From JANQPX01 sp965204405 (GTDB lineage: Bacteria > Pseudomonadota > Alphaproteobacteria > Geminicoccales > Geminicoccaceae), in assembly GCA_965204405.1 (NCBI GenBank), contig CBDBEN010000001.1:43070-107069 (forward strand): a stretch of DNA of 64,000 bases, read 5' to 3'. This document shows positions 52,473 through 62,507 of this stretch, one piece after another. The position numbers and the translations under genes were made by a program. A model generated the notes under the pieces. It was given only the letters and a program-made list of their open reading frames with translations, searched no databases and was not told the DNA's origin. The first letter of the stretch is position 1; each line of letters opens with the position of its first letter.

Positions 52473-53159
52473 AAAAAGGAGGGAATTAAGAATAGAAATA
52501 TGAAAGTATGGACAGACTGAGAAAAGAGAATAACAAGAAAATAGTGTATAATATATCAAGATGAGGAGAATGGATTTTATTTAGTGCAAGTGAGAATGCG
52601 GAGGATGAATTGGTCAGGTTTGAGAAGAGGTGAAGCTGTAGTCTGAGATTGAAGAATGGTGATCGATCTCGATGCCGGACTATGGGCTGGTAGCATGTCG
52701 CAAGAACAAAGAGTGACTGGTCCAACCGATCGCAGGTCAATGAAAAGGAACAACGATAGGCGATCTCATCACGGGTGCTCTTAGAAAGGGGCCGCTGAAG
52801 GTTCGTCGTCATCGACGATCGTAAATCAGCTGTTCTGAAAATCAAACAGTCGGCACGATCCGATTTCACAAAGCCAAAAGCGTCTTCGCTACGAAAAACC
52901 AAAGCATCCCTGTGCAAAGCCCGAGCACTTCAGGCGCTGATGGCGGTCTCCCCATCTTCGCGTTGCTACAGACCGGGAACTCTCCACCATCATCGGTCTG
53001 GACCCAGTGGCGCCCACTCACCGGCACGGTGCCTCGTCTCGGTTGCTTGCGTGCAACCGAATTTGCGAAAGGCAGCAACTATTGACATCTTGATGTCTGA
53101 AGCATGCTTGCCCGCAACCGACCTTGTCTAAGTTGCGCAACCGCAGTCTGAGAGCTTGG
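52473..53159. other. Purine-rich, A+T-rich non-coding stretch
   Basis: From 52473 to about 52650 the plus strand is largely A/G with little C and reads unlike any other part of the window. A 143-residue open frame on the minus strand (52486-52917) spans it but has no recognisable domain, so I do not call a gene. The rest to 53159 is ordinary non-coding sequence. Confidence 0.5.
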
Positions 53160-54329
53160 TTACGTCAAGTCGCTATCAGCCAAGGTTCTTATGTGATCGG
53201 CCCACACCGAAAGGGCACAACGCTTCTCGACAGCATAGGTTGCGCGATTGTAGATTCCGGCGACGCCAGCTTTGTGGCCGGACAGATGATTGACCGCGGC
53301 TTCAATGATGTGCGGCTGGACACCCAACTCCGCCATACCCGTCACGACAGTTCGGCGGATGTCATGAAGCCGCCAACCGCTGACGTCCGAACGTCGATCG
53401 AGCCGTGCCTTGGCTTGTGACCAGCCTGAGAATGAGCCTTTGCCTTCACCGAAGATGAGTTCCCGCTCGCCGCGTGGTTCACGGCCCATCAAAATTTCAA
53501 GCACCAGATCCGACAGCGGCACGTCATGGGCCTGGCCATTTTTTGTGCGGTCAGCTGGAAGCGACCAGACAGCTCGCTCAAAGTCCAGTTCCGTCCAGCA
53601 AATGCCAGCAACCTCTTCTCGGCGTTGGCCAGTGAGGAGCAAGAGTCGAACAATTGTCGCATAGTCGCCTGAACCGCTTGTTGCCGTCCAGATTGCCCTA
53701 ACCTCATCTTCGGTAAGAACGCGATCCCGCTTTTGTTCTGCCGCCGGCGCTGCTGTGCCTGCAACTGGATTGACCTCGGCAATGCCCTGCTGCATCGCCC
53801 ATACAAAGAATCCATGGAGTGCGGTGCGCGCCCGGTTTGCTGAAATTGCCCCATGTTTGTCGACGACCTCGGTGAGTTGCATCGCGATGTCTCGACGGGC
53901 GAGCTGATGTAGCGGCACGTCGTGTAGCTGCCGCCAACTCTTGCGGAGATAGCGCTTCGTCTCATACTGGGTCTTGGGTCGTTGCCTCTTCTCCACATAG
54001 CGCTGAATATAAAGCTCGATCACCGCGCCGAGTGTGATGACCGCCTTGGTCTTCTCTTCTTTCCGCTTGGCCTGTGTGTCCTCGCCAAGGTTGGCCTTCG
54101 CAAGCACTTTTCTGGCCTTGGCTCGGGCCTCATCCGGTCCGACGATTGCCGCATCTCCGATAGTGACGCGCCGAACCTTCCTGCCGATCCTATAGACGGC
54201 AACCCAGGATCTCTTACCACCACGACGAGCACGTACCCCAAAGCCTTTCAGGTCGTCGTCATAGTATGTTGTCTCGGCCTGCCCCACTGGCACCTCGAGC
54301 TTAGCAACAACCGTCCTCGTTAGTCTCAC
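53160..54329 (-). CDS. Tyrosine-type integrase (DUF4102 N-terminus)
   Basis: 389 residues from GTG 54329, with GAGGAGGG as ribosome site. N-terminal arm-binding domain of the DUF4102 type (DDDLKGFGVRARRGGKRSW), a core-binding SAM-like part, then the catalytic domain: R236 (TGQRREE), K263, H322 and R325 (LHDIRRT), H352 (SGHKAG) and Y360. All residues for DNA cleavage and rejoining are present. Its 5' end lies about 190 bases from the tRNA-Arg repeat at 54523, so it is the likely enzyme that inserted the island. Confidence 0.95.
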   Translation of the reverse strand: MRLTRTVVAKLEVPVGQAETTYYDDDLKGFGVRARRGGKRSWVAVYRIGRKVRRVTIGDAAIVGPDEARAKARKVLAKANLGEDTQAKRKEEKTKAVITLGAVIELYIQRYVEKRQRPKTQYETKRYLRKSWRQLHDVPLHQLARRDIAMQLTEVVDKHGAISANRARTALHGFFVWAMQQGIAEVNPVAGTAAPAAEQKRDRVLTEDEVRAIWTATSGSGDYATIVRLLLLTGQRREEVAGICWTELDFERAVWSLPADRTKNGQAHDVPLSDLVLEILMGREPRGERELIFGEGKGSFSGWSQAKARLDRRSDVSGWRLHDIRRTVVTGMAELGVQPHIIEAAVNHLSGHKAGVAGIYNRATYAVEKRCALSVWADHIRTLADSDLT

Positions 54330-54343
54330 ATATCCCTCCTCAC

Positions 54344-54370
54344 CGCTTCTGGGCTACAAATGGGCAACAC
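54344..54370. repeat. Element-end motif upstream of the integrase
   Basis: CGCTTCTGGGCTACAAATGG GCAACAC (27 bases) matches 13531-13557 next to attL except at one base. It lies directly ahead of the integrase start, inside the region expected for integrase arm sites or the integrase promoter. Confidence 0.6.
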
Positions 54371-54522
54371 GCAGAGTGACATCTGACGATCGCACAGGAA
54401 ATGTGGTGATTACAAGCGTAAGGAGGTGCAGGGAGTTAATTATCTGAAAACATTCAGTAAATGATAACAGATGATCTCTCTTGAGCGCTGGCGAGATGAT
54501 CGTCTTGTTATTCACTTCCTTC

Positions 54523-54567
54523 CTACGGATCAGGAGGTTGGGGGTTCGAATCCTCCCGGGCGCGCCA
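54523..54567 (+). repeat. attR: 45-base copy of the tRNA-Arg 3' part
   Basis: Exact copy of 13435-13479. The 5' half of the tRNA is missing, so this is not a functional tRNA but the right attachment site of the island. The 3' end of the serine recombinase gene overlaps it. Confidence 0.85.
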
Positions 54568-56094
54568 TTTTCAAATCACCCATCTGAAACGCCGTTAATG
54601 CCTTGAACGGCAAGGATAATTCGGGAGTTCGAAGCCCTTCGCCTCGGCAGTAGGAAATTTGGCCGGAAAATGCCAGTTTGAGCACGGTTCGCTGTAAGCT
54701 GAGTTTCCCAGAATCCCACAGCTTGCAAGGATTTTTCAGAAAACCGAGGGCGAGTTCGAACATATCCTCGAAGGTGCGGTTTTCGCGCGTCTTATGTCCA
54801 ATCTTTTCGATCGTCACCAGTTTTGCTGTTCCAGCGCCGTAATGCGCTTTTCATAGGCCGCGATGACGGAAGGGCTTGAAGCATCCATCACGCGGTCAAC
54901 CAGATTTTCGATCTGTCCGTCGATCTCGGTGACTTCCTGCTTTAGCTGTGACCGCGTGGAAGCACTTTGTGCCTGCCGTTGCGTCCAGTTGTCCCGAAAC
55001 ACGGCTATTACGGAGTCGAACAGCTTTTCCGTTGGCGGCAGGCCGTGCAGCAATTCTTCGAATTCTTCTTCCAACACATCGCGGCGGATGGATTTGCGGT
55101 AGCTGGCGCAGCCTTTTGAGCGGCAGAGATAGTAGGGATGCTTTTTCCCCGTCTTGCTTTTTGACCAGCAGGCCGTCAGCGGTTTGTCGCAATCATTGCA
55201 CAGGACGAAGCCGCGCAACGGAAAATCGGCATTAATATCTTTGCGGGGTGGGGCATAGGCTCCGGCAGCCAGTCGGTCTTGGACTTTCTGGAAGACCTCT
55301 AGAGAAATAAGCCCTTCATGCTGGCCTTTGCGTAACGCGACATCCCAATCCGGCACCTCGATATAGCCAGCATAGACAACCCTTTTCAGCAGGTTGGTAA
55401 TGCGCTGCGCGTGAATAAGGCCTGTCTTGGTGTCTTTGGGAAATTCGGGACAGCTTTCCAGAAAGCGTTTGACCTCCGCTTGTGTTTCAAACCGTCCCGA
55501 AGCGAAGCCTTCCAACGCTTCCTGCAAATATGATGCGATCGGTTCATCACGCACCAGCAAATTACCATGTCCGGCAACGCGCTGATATTTATAGCCGTAG
55601 GGAGCCTGAAACACGTAATAGCCATTCAGGGTGCGGGCGCGCATGCGGTTGCGGGTTTGCTCCCCGTTTTTCTGGCGTTGATGCTGGGAGACGCTGGCTA
55701 GCAGGTTTTCTACAAGGATTGAGTCGGAGTCCTCGCCAAATTCTATGGAAGGGCTTTCAAGCTTGCCGCCTGCTTCCGACAGGGCAGTGCGTAGCTGCAA
55801 ATGCGCCTCGATGCCCCGTGCCAAGCGGCTGATGTCATCAATAATGACAATCGTCCCGAATTTTTTACGTTGGCGCAGAAATTTCAGCATGGCCTGCATG
55901 CCGGAGCGTGTGATCAGCGACCCGCTCATATTATCGAAAAAGGTTTCGACGATCTCATAGCCCTTGTAACGGGCATATTCGCGGCAGCGTGTTTCCTGCG
56001 AATTCAGTCCGTCACCACGCTTGGCCTGTTTCGTACTCGATACGCGGGCGTAGATAACGGCTTTTGTTGTTTGTAAATCTATATCAAATGCCAT
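54530..56094 (-). pseudogene. Large serine recombinase split by a one-base deletion
   Basis: Two pieces: 54814-56094 (426 residues) and, in the next frame, 54530-54817. The first has the resolvase domain (AVIYARVSSTKQAKR, catalytic S19), the recombinase domain and a zinc ribbon (FVLCNDCDKPLTACWSK with CRSKGCASY). It stops at LEQQNW just before its C-terminal helix; the second resumes KLVTIEKI, giving FEDMFELALGFLKNP, the expected ending. The break is at a run of four A (CAGCAAAACTGG); a fifth A would restore one 521-codon frame. The far end runs into the tRNA copy and reads ARPGGFEPPTS. Recent mutation, slippage switch or sequencing error. Confidence 0.8.
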
Positions 56095-56142
56095 ATTGGT
56101 TACTTTCGCTAAGATTGAATTCCATTAAGTAAAATGACCTCG

Positions 56143-57066
56143 CTATGCCTTTATTTCGTCATTCTCTATCTTTAGGTACAGTTTCCGACAAACCTCATCC
56201 TCACCTTCGGACCAATTCAAACCGACCCTGTCAGCTAAAATGGGGCTGTACTCATAGACGTCATCTCGTCCAACGTTACACCAGACCGGCAATATTACAT
56301 TCCTGTCCTCGATGATTTCTCGTGTAAAGGCGGAATCAAATTCACGTTTTGTCCACCCGCCTTTACTCAGGAAATTAGGTGTCAGAAGAACAATACAGAA
56401 TTTAGATTCCTTTAAGCCTCTCTCTATGCTATCACGCAGGCTATCGCCAACTACTAAAGAATACTCGTCATACCAAATCGGACAGCGCATCTGCATTAGT
56501 TTGGCCGCAATTTTTTGTGCTATGTTTTCTTTATCACGAGAATCATGACTGATGAATGCTCGAGGTTTAATATCAATTTTTTTCATATAAGCCTTATCCC
56601 GCAATCTTACGTGTATGTTATTTTTTCTTAATTCATTCTGTATTTTATCACTAACAATCAAATCATCATCGCAATAGATAAATATCGTTCCTGAGAATGG
56701 CATCTTTGCCGCATCAATTTTGCCTCCATCTTGAGGATCAACAATTATTCCTAAAGTTTCAAAGTTATTTACTTGTATTGAAAAATCCTTTGGCATTTTT
56801 TTGCTTGATGGCAATTGGAAATTATTGCAACCCTGTGGGATAAGGAGCGTATCTAATTGCATCATTAGAGATATCAACAATGGATCAATATGAGATGCCA
56901 AATCTCTTTCTATATATAGAGAACAATACTTAACACACGCGTCGATATCGTAATGTAATCGCACAGGTATAGATCTATTTTCTCCTCCATTTCTACCAGA
57001 CATTTCCTTGCGGGCTGTCATTGTTTGTGGATGGTCAATTTCAAAATGCTCTCTCGCACGTGCCAT
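56143..57066 (-). CDS. TIR-domain protein, possible antiphage effector
   Basis: 307 residues from ATG 57066 (AGGAC ribosome site); a longer start at 57114 lacks one. Residues 1-165 have no recognised fold. Residues about 168-300 are a TIR domain: RAFISHDSRDKENIAQKIA, CPIWYDEYSLVVGDSLRDSI, CIVLLTPNFLSKGGWTKREF, with E242 in the place of the NAD-cleaving glutamate of bacterial TIR effectors. The gene is distinctly A+T-rich compared with its neighbours, a sign of recent transfer. No ThsA, cyclic-nucleotide synthase or Sir2 partner is nearby, so it may act alone. Confidence 0.75.
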   Translation of the reverse strand: MARAREHFEIDHPQTMTARKEMSGRNGGENRSIPVRLHYDIDACVKYCSLYIERDLASHIDPLLISLMMQLDTLLIPQGCNNFQLPSSKKMPKDFSIQVNNFETLGIIVDPQDGGKIDAAKMPFSGTIFIYCDDDLIVSDKIQNELRKNNIHVRLRDKAYMKKIDIKPRAFISHDSRDKENIAQKIAAKLMQMRCPIWYDEYSLVVGDSLRDSIERGLKESKFCIVLLTPNFLSKGGWTKREFDSAFTREIIEDRNVILPVWCNVGRDDVYEYSPILADRVGLNWSEGEDEVCRKLYLKIENDEIKA

Positions 57067-57587
57067 TAGCAGTCCTGTGGTTAGGTGTTTTGATGAAGGG
57101 CAATTATAACACAAACAATACTTTAGGTAGAAAATATTCTATGTAGTTTTCCTAAAAGTTTTTCAAAGGTGTTCTGTGCTTGATACACGGAAGCACAACT
57201 ATCAGCGCTAGGGGTTGCCCCTGATTTGAAGTTCCAGCTTATCGTCGTTCTAGGCCAGATAGAACACTTTGATGTCAGACACGTCACGCGCTGACTATTA
57301 CCGTTGCGCGCAAGATGTGTTTTGTCAGACAAAACCATCTTGGCAAGGGGAACCCGCTGCGCGTTCCCCGTTGCATCCCCTCCGGCTCATAGCTCGTCCA
57401 GCATTGAGCTTGCAAGCGGTAATGGGGTCTGGCTCCTGAGCTATGTGCGGCTCTCGCCAGACCCCATTACCGCACCCGTAGGTTCAGGGAGTTATGGCTG
57501 GTTTGGATCGAGGTTCACAGCCCTAAGCAGCTCATTCCATTCCTGTAAGGTTTCGAACAAAGAGTTCGAACTTTGTCCTTCTACGTG
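57067..57587. other. Non-coding gap with one inverted repeat
   Basis: No credible gene. It holds the inverted repeat at 57416-57473 and a hairpin GGGGAACCCGCTGCGCGTTCCCC near 57338-57370, both of a style seen in conjugative-element remnants. Confidence 0.4.
57416..57473. repeat. 18-base perfect inverted repeat
   Basis: Arm GCGGTAATGGGGTCTGGC (57416-57433) is exactly complementary to 57456-57473, with a 22-base loop. It lies between the TIR gene and the second junction sequence. Confidence 0.75.
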
Positions 57588-57720
57588 CACCAATCTTTTC
57601 AATAAGTTAGAATAAATTTCCTTAGATCTGTTGCCCAGAAAACGGCTTTTGGGCTACACATGGGCAATAGCTGCAAGGTATGTTGCCCAGAGAGATCATG
57701 TGCCTTCATTAGATATCTAA
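57588..57720. repeat. Second, diverged copy of the tRNA-Arg downstream junction
   Basis: CACCAATCTTTTCAATA (from about 57588) matches CGCCAATCTTTTCAATA that spans the tRNA end at 13475. The palindrome motif follows at 57631-57669, as it does after attL at 13519-13557, and GATATCTAA closes both (near 57713 and 13598). A further TTGCCCAGAG lies at about 57681. So about 130 bases are homologous to 13475-13610. Confidence 0.65.
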
Positions 57721-58406
57721 ATCCGGCAAGGATGTACCGAAGACGGCTTTCTTGGGCTGTTCCATCGTTCGACCGCCGTCATTGTCGGCCCGATAGGCAA
57801 GTCGAGCCAAGGTGTCATGAAACGCTTGAGCCTGGCCATCCCCCTCGCATCTCTCGCCTGGCCGTGCCTCGTCGAGGCAGCGCAGACTGGGAATTTTTTC
57901 CATAGCTGACCATGCAGGCACACTCATAGATGATGGGAGCCCAGGCGACGGTGAAGAGGGGCAACACGCCTTTCCCACCGATGAGCGATTGCCGACACGA
58001 TTCAAGAGTGAACGTCGCGTCATCGAGATTCTGGAGGCAGCTTCTCTCAGCGATCAAAACAAATTCTAGCGGCAGGAAGCGGAACAATAGCAGGCAGTAG
58101 CCACATCCCTTTGCCGCCAAAAATTGACCCGGTCCGGACCTTAAGCGGTGGGATTCGGCTGAACATTGGCATTTAATCCTATTGCGCTGCGCATTTTGCA
58201 GAAAACTGATTCACCCTGGGAGTTCCGACCGACTTCATTCCTGTCGTTGACCTCGATCAGCGGATTTCCTTGAAGAGGTCATGTCAACGAGACGTGCAAT
58301 AGCCTGGGGAGGGACGTCTCAGATGTCACGATGCTCTGATCGAAACAAGCAATCGGATCCAATGCGGCAAACTCAGCAATCAGCTTCATGATCGGTTGAA
58401 GCCGAT
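57721..58406. other. Non-coding stretch before the sugar-type operon
   Basis: About 690 bases without a convincing gene. Several open frames of 60-105 codons overlap on both strands, none with domain features. Probably decayed mobile-element or boundary sequence. Confidence 0.35.
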
Positions 58407-59462
58407 CTATTTGTTGGCATAGGCGTTATCGAGCTTCTTGCGGAGGTCCGAGATGAACCCATCCGTGATCGTCGCGTCATGGGCGATGGAGTGCCAAAGC
58501 CCCGCCTCGTTGACATAGGCCTGCATCGATCGGAGGCCCTCCTCTAACTGATCCCAGCTCAACCCCATCGCCTCGGGTCGAATGTCAAGGCCGATGCCGG
58601 CGATGGTGTCGAGCATCTCCTCGGTCCCATCTTCGTGCAGCATCGATCCGACGATCACGCCTAGGCCAACCGGCTGACCATGAAGGAACTTTTTGCCGGT
58701 CAGTTTCTCCAATGTGTAGAAGAGAAAATGGTCGGTGCCTTCGATGTGGCGCGGACACCAGCCAGCACCATGATAGCTCGTTCCCCATTTCAAGCCGTCG
58801 ACCAGGGCCTCGATGCCGCGATCGTTCATCGCTCGGATGTTGTCGATGTTGTCGACGATGCTTCGGACCTTGACCAATGACTGTTGCGCCAGGCCGTCGT
58901 CGTAGCGCCATTTCGCCTCGATCTTGCCCTCGCGCTCGGCGTAGCGCCAGTCGAGCACGCCGGTGTGGAAGCAGAGTACGTCACCGATGCCGGACCAGTT
59001 GAGCGCGGGCGGGCAGGCGGCGAGCACGTCGTAGTCGATATAGATCGCCTCCGGCACGGCAAAGCCGCGATAGGCCACCTTGCCATCGATGCGCACGCCC
59101 GAGCGCTGGCCGTAGACCGCATTGACCGAGAGTGCGGTCGGCGCCTGGAAGAACGGCAGGTTGAGACGCCAGGCGAAATATTTGGCGACGTCCAGTGCCT
59201 GCCCGCCACCAAGCCCGACGATCGCTCTGATCTCACCGAGATTGGCGGCCTCGCGGTTCAGGTCCTCCTGCTCGATCGAGCCGCAAAAATAGGGGCTGCA
59301 CTCGGCGCCCTCGAAATGGTGGCTGAAGATTGACCAGAGATCCTCCATGGTGACCACGAGAAAGGGCGGGTTGACGAAATGCTTGAACTCGTCGAGCAGG
59401 CCGCGGCCGAAGATGGTGGGAAAGCCGTAAGCGAGACCGGGTTTTGGATCGTCTGGCTGCAT
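58407..59462 (-). CDS. Glycerol-1-phosphate dehydrogenase-like enzyme (AraM/GldA family), copy 1
   Basis: 351 residues. NAD-binding IVGLGGGQALDVAKYFAWRLN; the three metal ligands of the iron/zinc alcohol-dehydrogenase family are in GIGDVLCFH (Asp), PRHIEGTDHF (His) and KFLHGQPVG (His). It would reduce or oxidise a small polyol phosphate with NAD(P). Paralogue of the enzyme at 61456-62499. Third from the end of the minus-strand operon after the ABC ATPase and a broken SDR gene. Confidence 0.85.
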   Translation of the reverse strand: MQPDDPKPGLAYGFPTIFGRGLLDEFKHFVNPPFLVVTMEDLWSIFSHHFEGAECSPYFCGSIEQEDLNREAANLGEIRAIVGLGGGQALDVAKYFAWRLNLPFFQAPTALSVNAVYGQRSGVRIDGKVAYRGFAVPEAIYIDYDVLAACPPALNWSGIGDVLCFHTGVLDWRYAEREGKIEAKWRYDDGLAQQSLVKVRSIVDNIDNIRAMNDRGIEALVDGLKWGTSYHGAGWCPRHIEGTDHFLFYTLEKLTGKKFLHGQPVGLGVIVGSMLHEDGTEEMLDTIAGIGLDIRPEAMGLSWDQLEEGLRSMQAYVNEAGLWHSIAHDATITDGFISDLRKKLDNAYANK

Positions 59463-59489
59463 GTCGTGCCCTGTGTTGGAAGATAGGAA

Positions 59490-59891
59490 TCAGTAAGTTG
59501 CGGTCAGGCCGCCGTCGACGGCAATCGCCTGGCCGGCGGTGTAGAGGCTGAGGTCGGAGGCGAGGAAGACGAAGGCACCGGCGCAATCGTCGGGCGTGCC
59601 AGCCCGGCGGAGCGGAATGCGCCCGGCCTCGATGTAATGCTCGCGAAAGGCGGGGACGACGGCGTTGACGCGGATGCCGTCGACGCCGAAATCGACCGCC
59701 ATCGAGCGTGTCAGCATCATGAGGCCTAGCGTAAGCGGCCGACTCGGGCACGCCCTGAAAGGCCTGAGTCGAGATGGTGTTGATCACCGAAGGCGCCTTT
59801 CGCAGCAGCGGCAAAGCGGCTTGGGTCATCCGGAGTGCGCCGGTCAGATTGACGTCGAGTACCCGGTTCCAGCGGTTGAACGGATCGTCGA

Positions 59892-59894
<3 letters not shown>
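59490..59894 (-). pseudogene. Short-chain dehydrogenase remnant
   Basis: The Rossmann half (TGxxxGIG) is missing: the frame begins abruptly at IDDPFNRWNRVLDVNLTGAL next to the ABC ATPase stop. It then has STQAFQGVPESAAYA and loses frame; the second part, MLTRSMAVDFGVDGIRVNAV to IAVDGGLTATY, is in another frame. At the break (about 59727-59733) roughly 11 bases that should encode Ser-Ala-Lys-Ala are deleted, which removes the catalytic Lys. Truncated and frameshifted, so non-functional. Confidence 0.8.
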
Positions 59895-60952
<1,058 letters not shown>

Positions 60953-60956
<4 letters not shown>

Positions 60957-61459
60957 GTGCCCGATCTCCAATCGGGCGATATGGAGACGACGGCGTCGAT
61001 CTCGACGGTGATATTGGCGGGCAGCGAGCCCATGCCGACAGCGGCGCGGGCGTGACGGCCACGCGAACCGAAAACCTGCGAAAAAAGCTCGGAGCAGCCG
61101 TCGATCACCTGGGGATGGTTCGCAAAATCCGGGGTGCCGTTGACCATGCCGAAGATCTTGTGGATCTGGGCGACGTGGTCGAGGGAGCCGAGGATGGTCT
61201 TCATCGCGCTGATCAGCACCAGGCCGGTGCGCATGGCGTGATGCTTCGCTTGATCAGCGGTTACGTCATAGCCGACCTTGCCACGCGCGAGCTCGCCGCT
61301 TTCCAAAAGCGGTCCCTGCCCGGAGAGATAGAGCGTGGTGCCGTCGATCGAGCCGAGATCGAAATGGCCGACCGGCGCCGGCACCGATGGCAGGCTGAGC
61401 CCCATCGCCGCAAGGCGGTCTTCGGGGCTCTGATGATGCTCGGAACTCGTCGCCGTCAT
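60953..61459 (-). CDS. RidA-family protein
   Basis: 168 residues, longer than the 130-residue E. coli RidA at the N-terminus. Family stretches: SIDGTTLYLSGQGPL, ISAMKTILGSLDHVAQIHKIFGMVNG and GRHARAAVGMGSLPANITVEIDAVVS, the last containing the conserved Arg that binds the carboxylate of imine substrates. The RutC/RidA-like group deaminates reactive enamines or related intermediates. Overlaps the neighbouring genes by 4 bases on both sides, so it belongs to the transport operon. Confidence 0.87.
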
Positions 61460-62499
61460 GCTGCGAACGCTCCTTCGATACGATCGCGTGCGTCCTCAAG
61501 AAAAGTGTCGGTCACCGTGAAGTCATTGGCGATGCCGTAAGCGAGGTTTTCGCTGGTGACGAAGTGCTTCAGCCCTTGCATGGCACCGAAGACGTCGTCC
61601 CAGGTGATGCCCATCGCGCTCGGCCGGATGTCGACACCGAGGTAGGTAACGGCGTCCAGGAGCTCATCGACCCGCTGGCCGTGCATCATCGCACCGAGAA
61701 TCAGGCCGAGGCAGACCGCCTGGCCGTGCAGGAATTTTTTACCGGTGAGGGCTTCGAGTGCATAGAAGATGTAATGCTCCACGCCCTCGATGTGACGCGG
61801 GTTCCAGCCGGCCCCATGGTAGGAAGCGCCGCCCCATTGGAGCGCGTCGACCATGATCCCGATGCCTTCCGGCGTAAGATCGTGGATGTCGTCAAGTGCC
61901 GCCAGCGCCGCCTTGGCCTTGGCGAGCGAGATTTGGGCGAGGCTGTCATCATAGGGCCAGCATGCTTCGCACTTTCCCTGGCGATCGGCATAGCGCCAGT
62001 CCATCACGCCTGTGATGAAGCAGAAAACGTCGCCGACACCGCCGGTATTGAGGGCGCTGGGCGCTGCTTCGAGAATATCGAGATCGATGTAAACAGACTG
62101 CGGCACCGCGAAGCCGACATAGCGAACCAGGTTGTCCTCGCGCACGCCGGAGCGGTGGCCGAAGACAGCGTCGACCGAAAGCGAGGTCGGGAATTGAAAG
62201 AGCGGCTTGTTCAGGCGCCAAGCAAAGTACTTTGCCGCGTCGATCGCCTGCCCGCCGCCGAGCCCGACGATCGATGCGATGCTTTCGAACATAGGAAGCT
62301 CGGCTTCGAGCACGCTCCGTTCCATCGAGCGCACCAGATGAACGTGGGCGTCATCAGGCAGCCGATCGCGGAACAGCGGCCAGAGATCCTCCATGGTCAC
62401 GACTAGGATCGGCGGCAGCACGAAGCCCGGCACCTCGGCCAGCAAGTTGCGGCCGAAGATCGTGGTGAACTGGGGGATGTCCTCTTCCTTGAACGGCAT
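61456..62499 (-). CDS. Glycerol-1-phosphate dehydrogenase-like enzyme, copy 2
   Basis: 347 residues from ATG 62499. Same family as copy 1 and clearly paralogous: IVGLGGGQAIDAAKYFAWRLN, metal ligands in GVGDVFCFITG (Asp), PRHIEGVEHY (His) and KFLHGQAVC (His). The two probably form a duplicated pair with slightly different substrate ranges. It lies between the permease and the RidA gene. Confidence 0.86.
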   Translation of the reverse strand: MPFKEEDIPQFTTIFGRNLLAEVPGFVLPPILVVTMEDLWPLFRDRLPDDAHVHLVRSMERSVLEAELPMFESIASIVGLGGGQAIDAAKYFAWRLNKPLFQFPTSLSVDAVFGHRSGVREDNLVRYVGFAVPQSVYIDLDILEAAPSALNTGGVGDVFCFITGVMDWRYADRQGKCEACWPYDDSLAQISLAKAKAALAALDDIHDLTPEGIGIMVDALQWGGASYHGAGWNPRHIEGVEHYIFYALEALTGKKFLHGQAVCLGLILGAMMHGQRVDELLDAVTYLGVDIRPSAMGITWDDVFGAMQGLKHFVTSENLAYGIANDFTVTDTFLEDARDRIEGAFAA

Positions 62500-62507
62500 C
62501 GAAATCC

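Noticed and set aside
52486..52917. 143-residue open frame on the minus strand
   Set aside because: Spans the purine-rich tract, no ribosome site or domain, and its composition reflects base skew.
56143..57066. Thoeris defence system
   Set aside because: A TIR protein is present but no ThsA (SLOG/Sir2) partner lies next to it.
57304..57615. 103-residue open frame
   Set aside because: Covers the inverted repeat and a hairpin; no domain, not credible as a protein.
57709..58120. Overlapping open frames on the minus strand
   Set aside because: Three frames compete and none shows family features.
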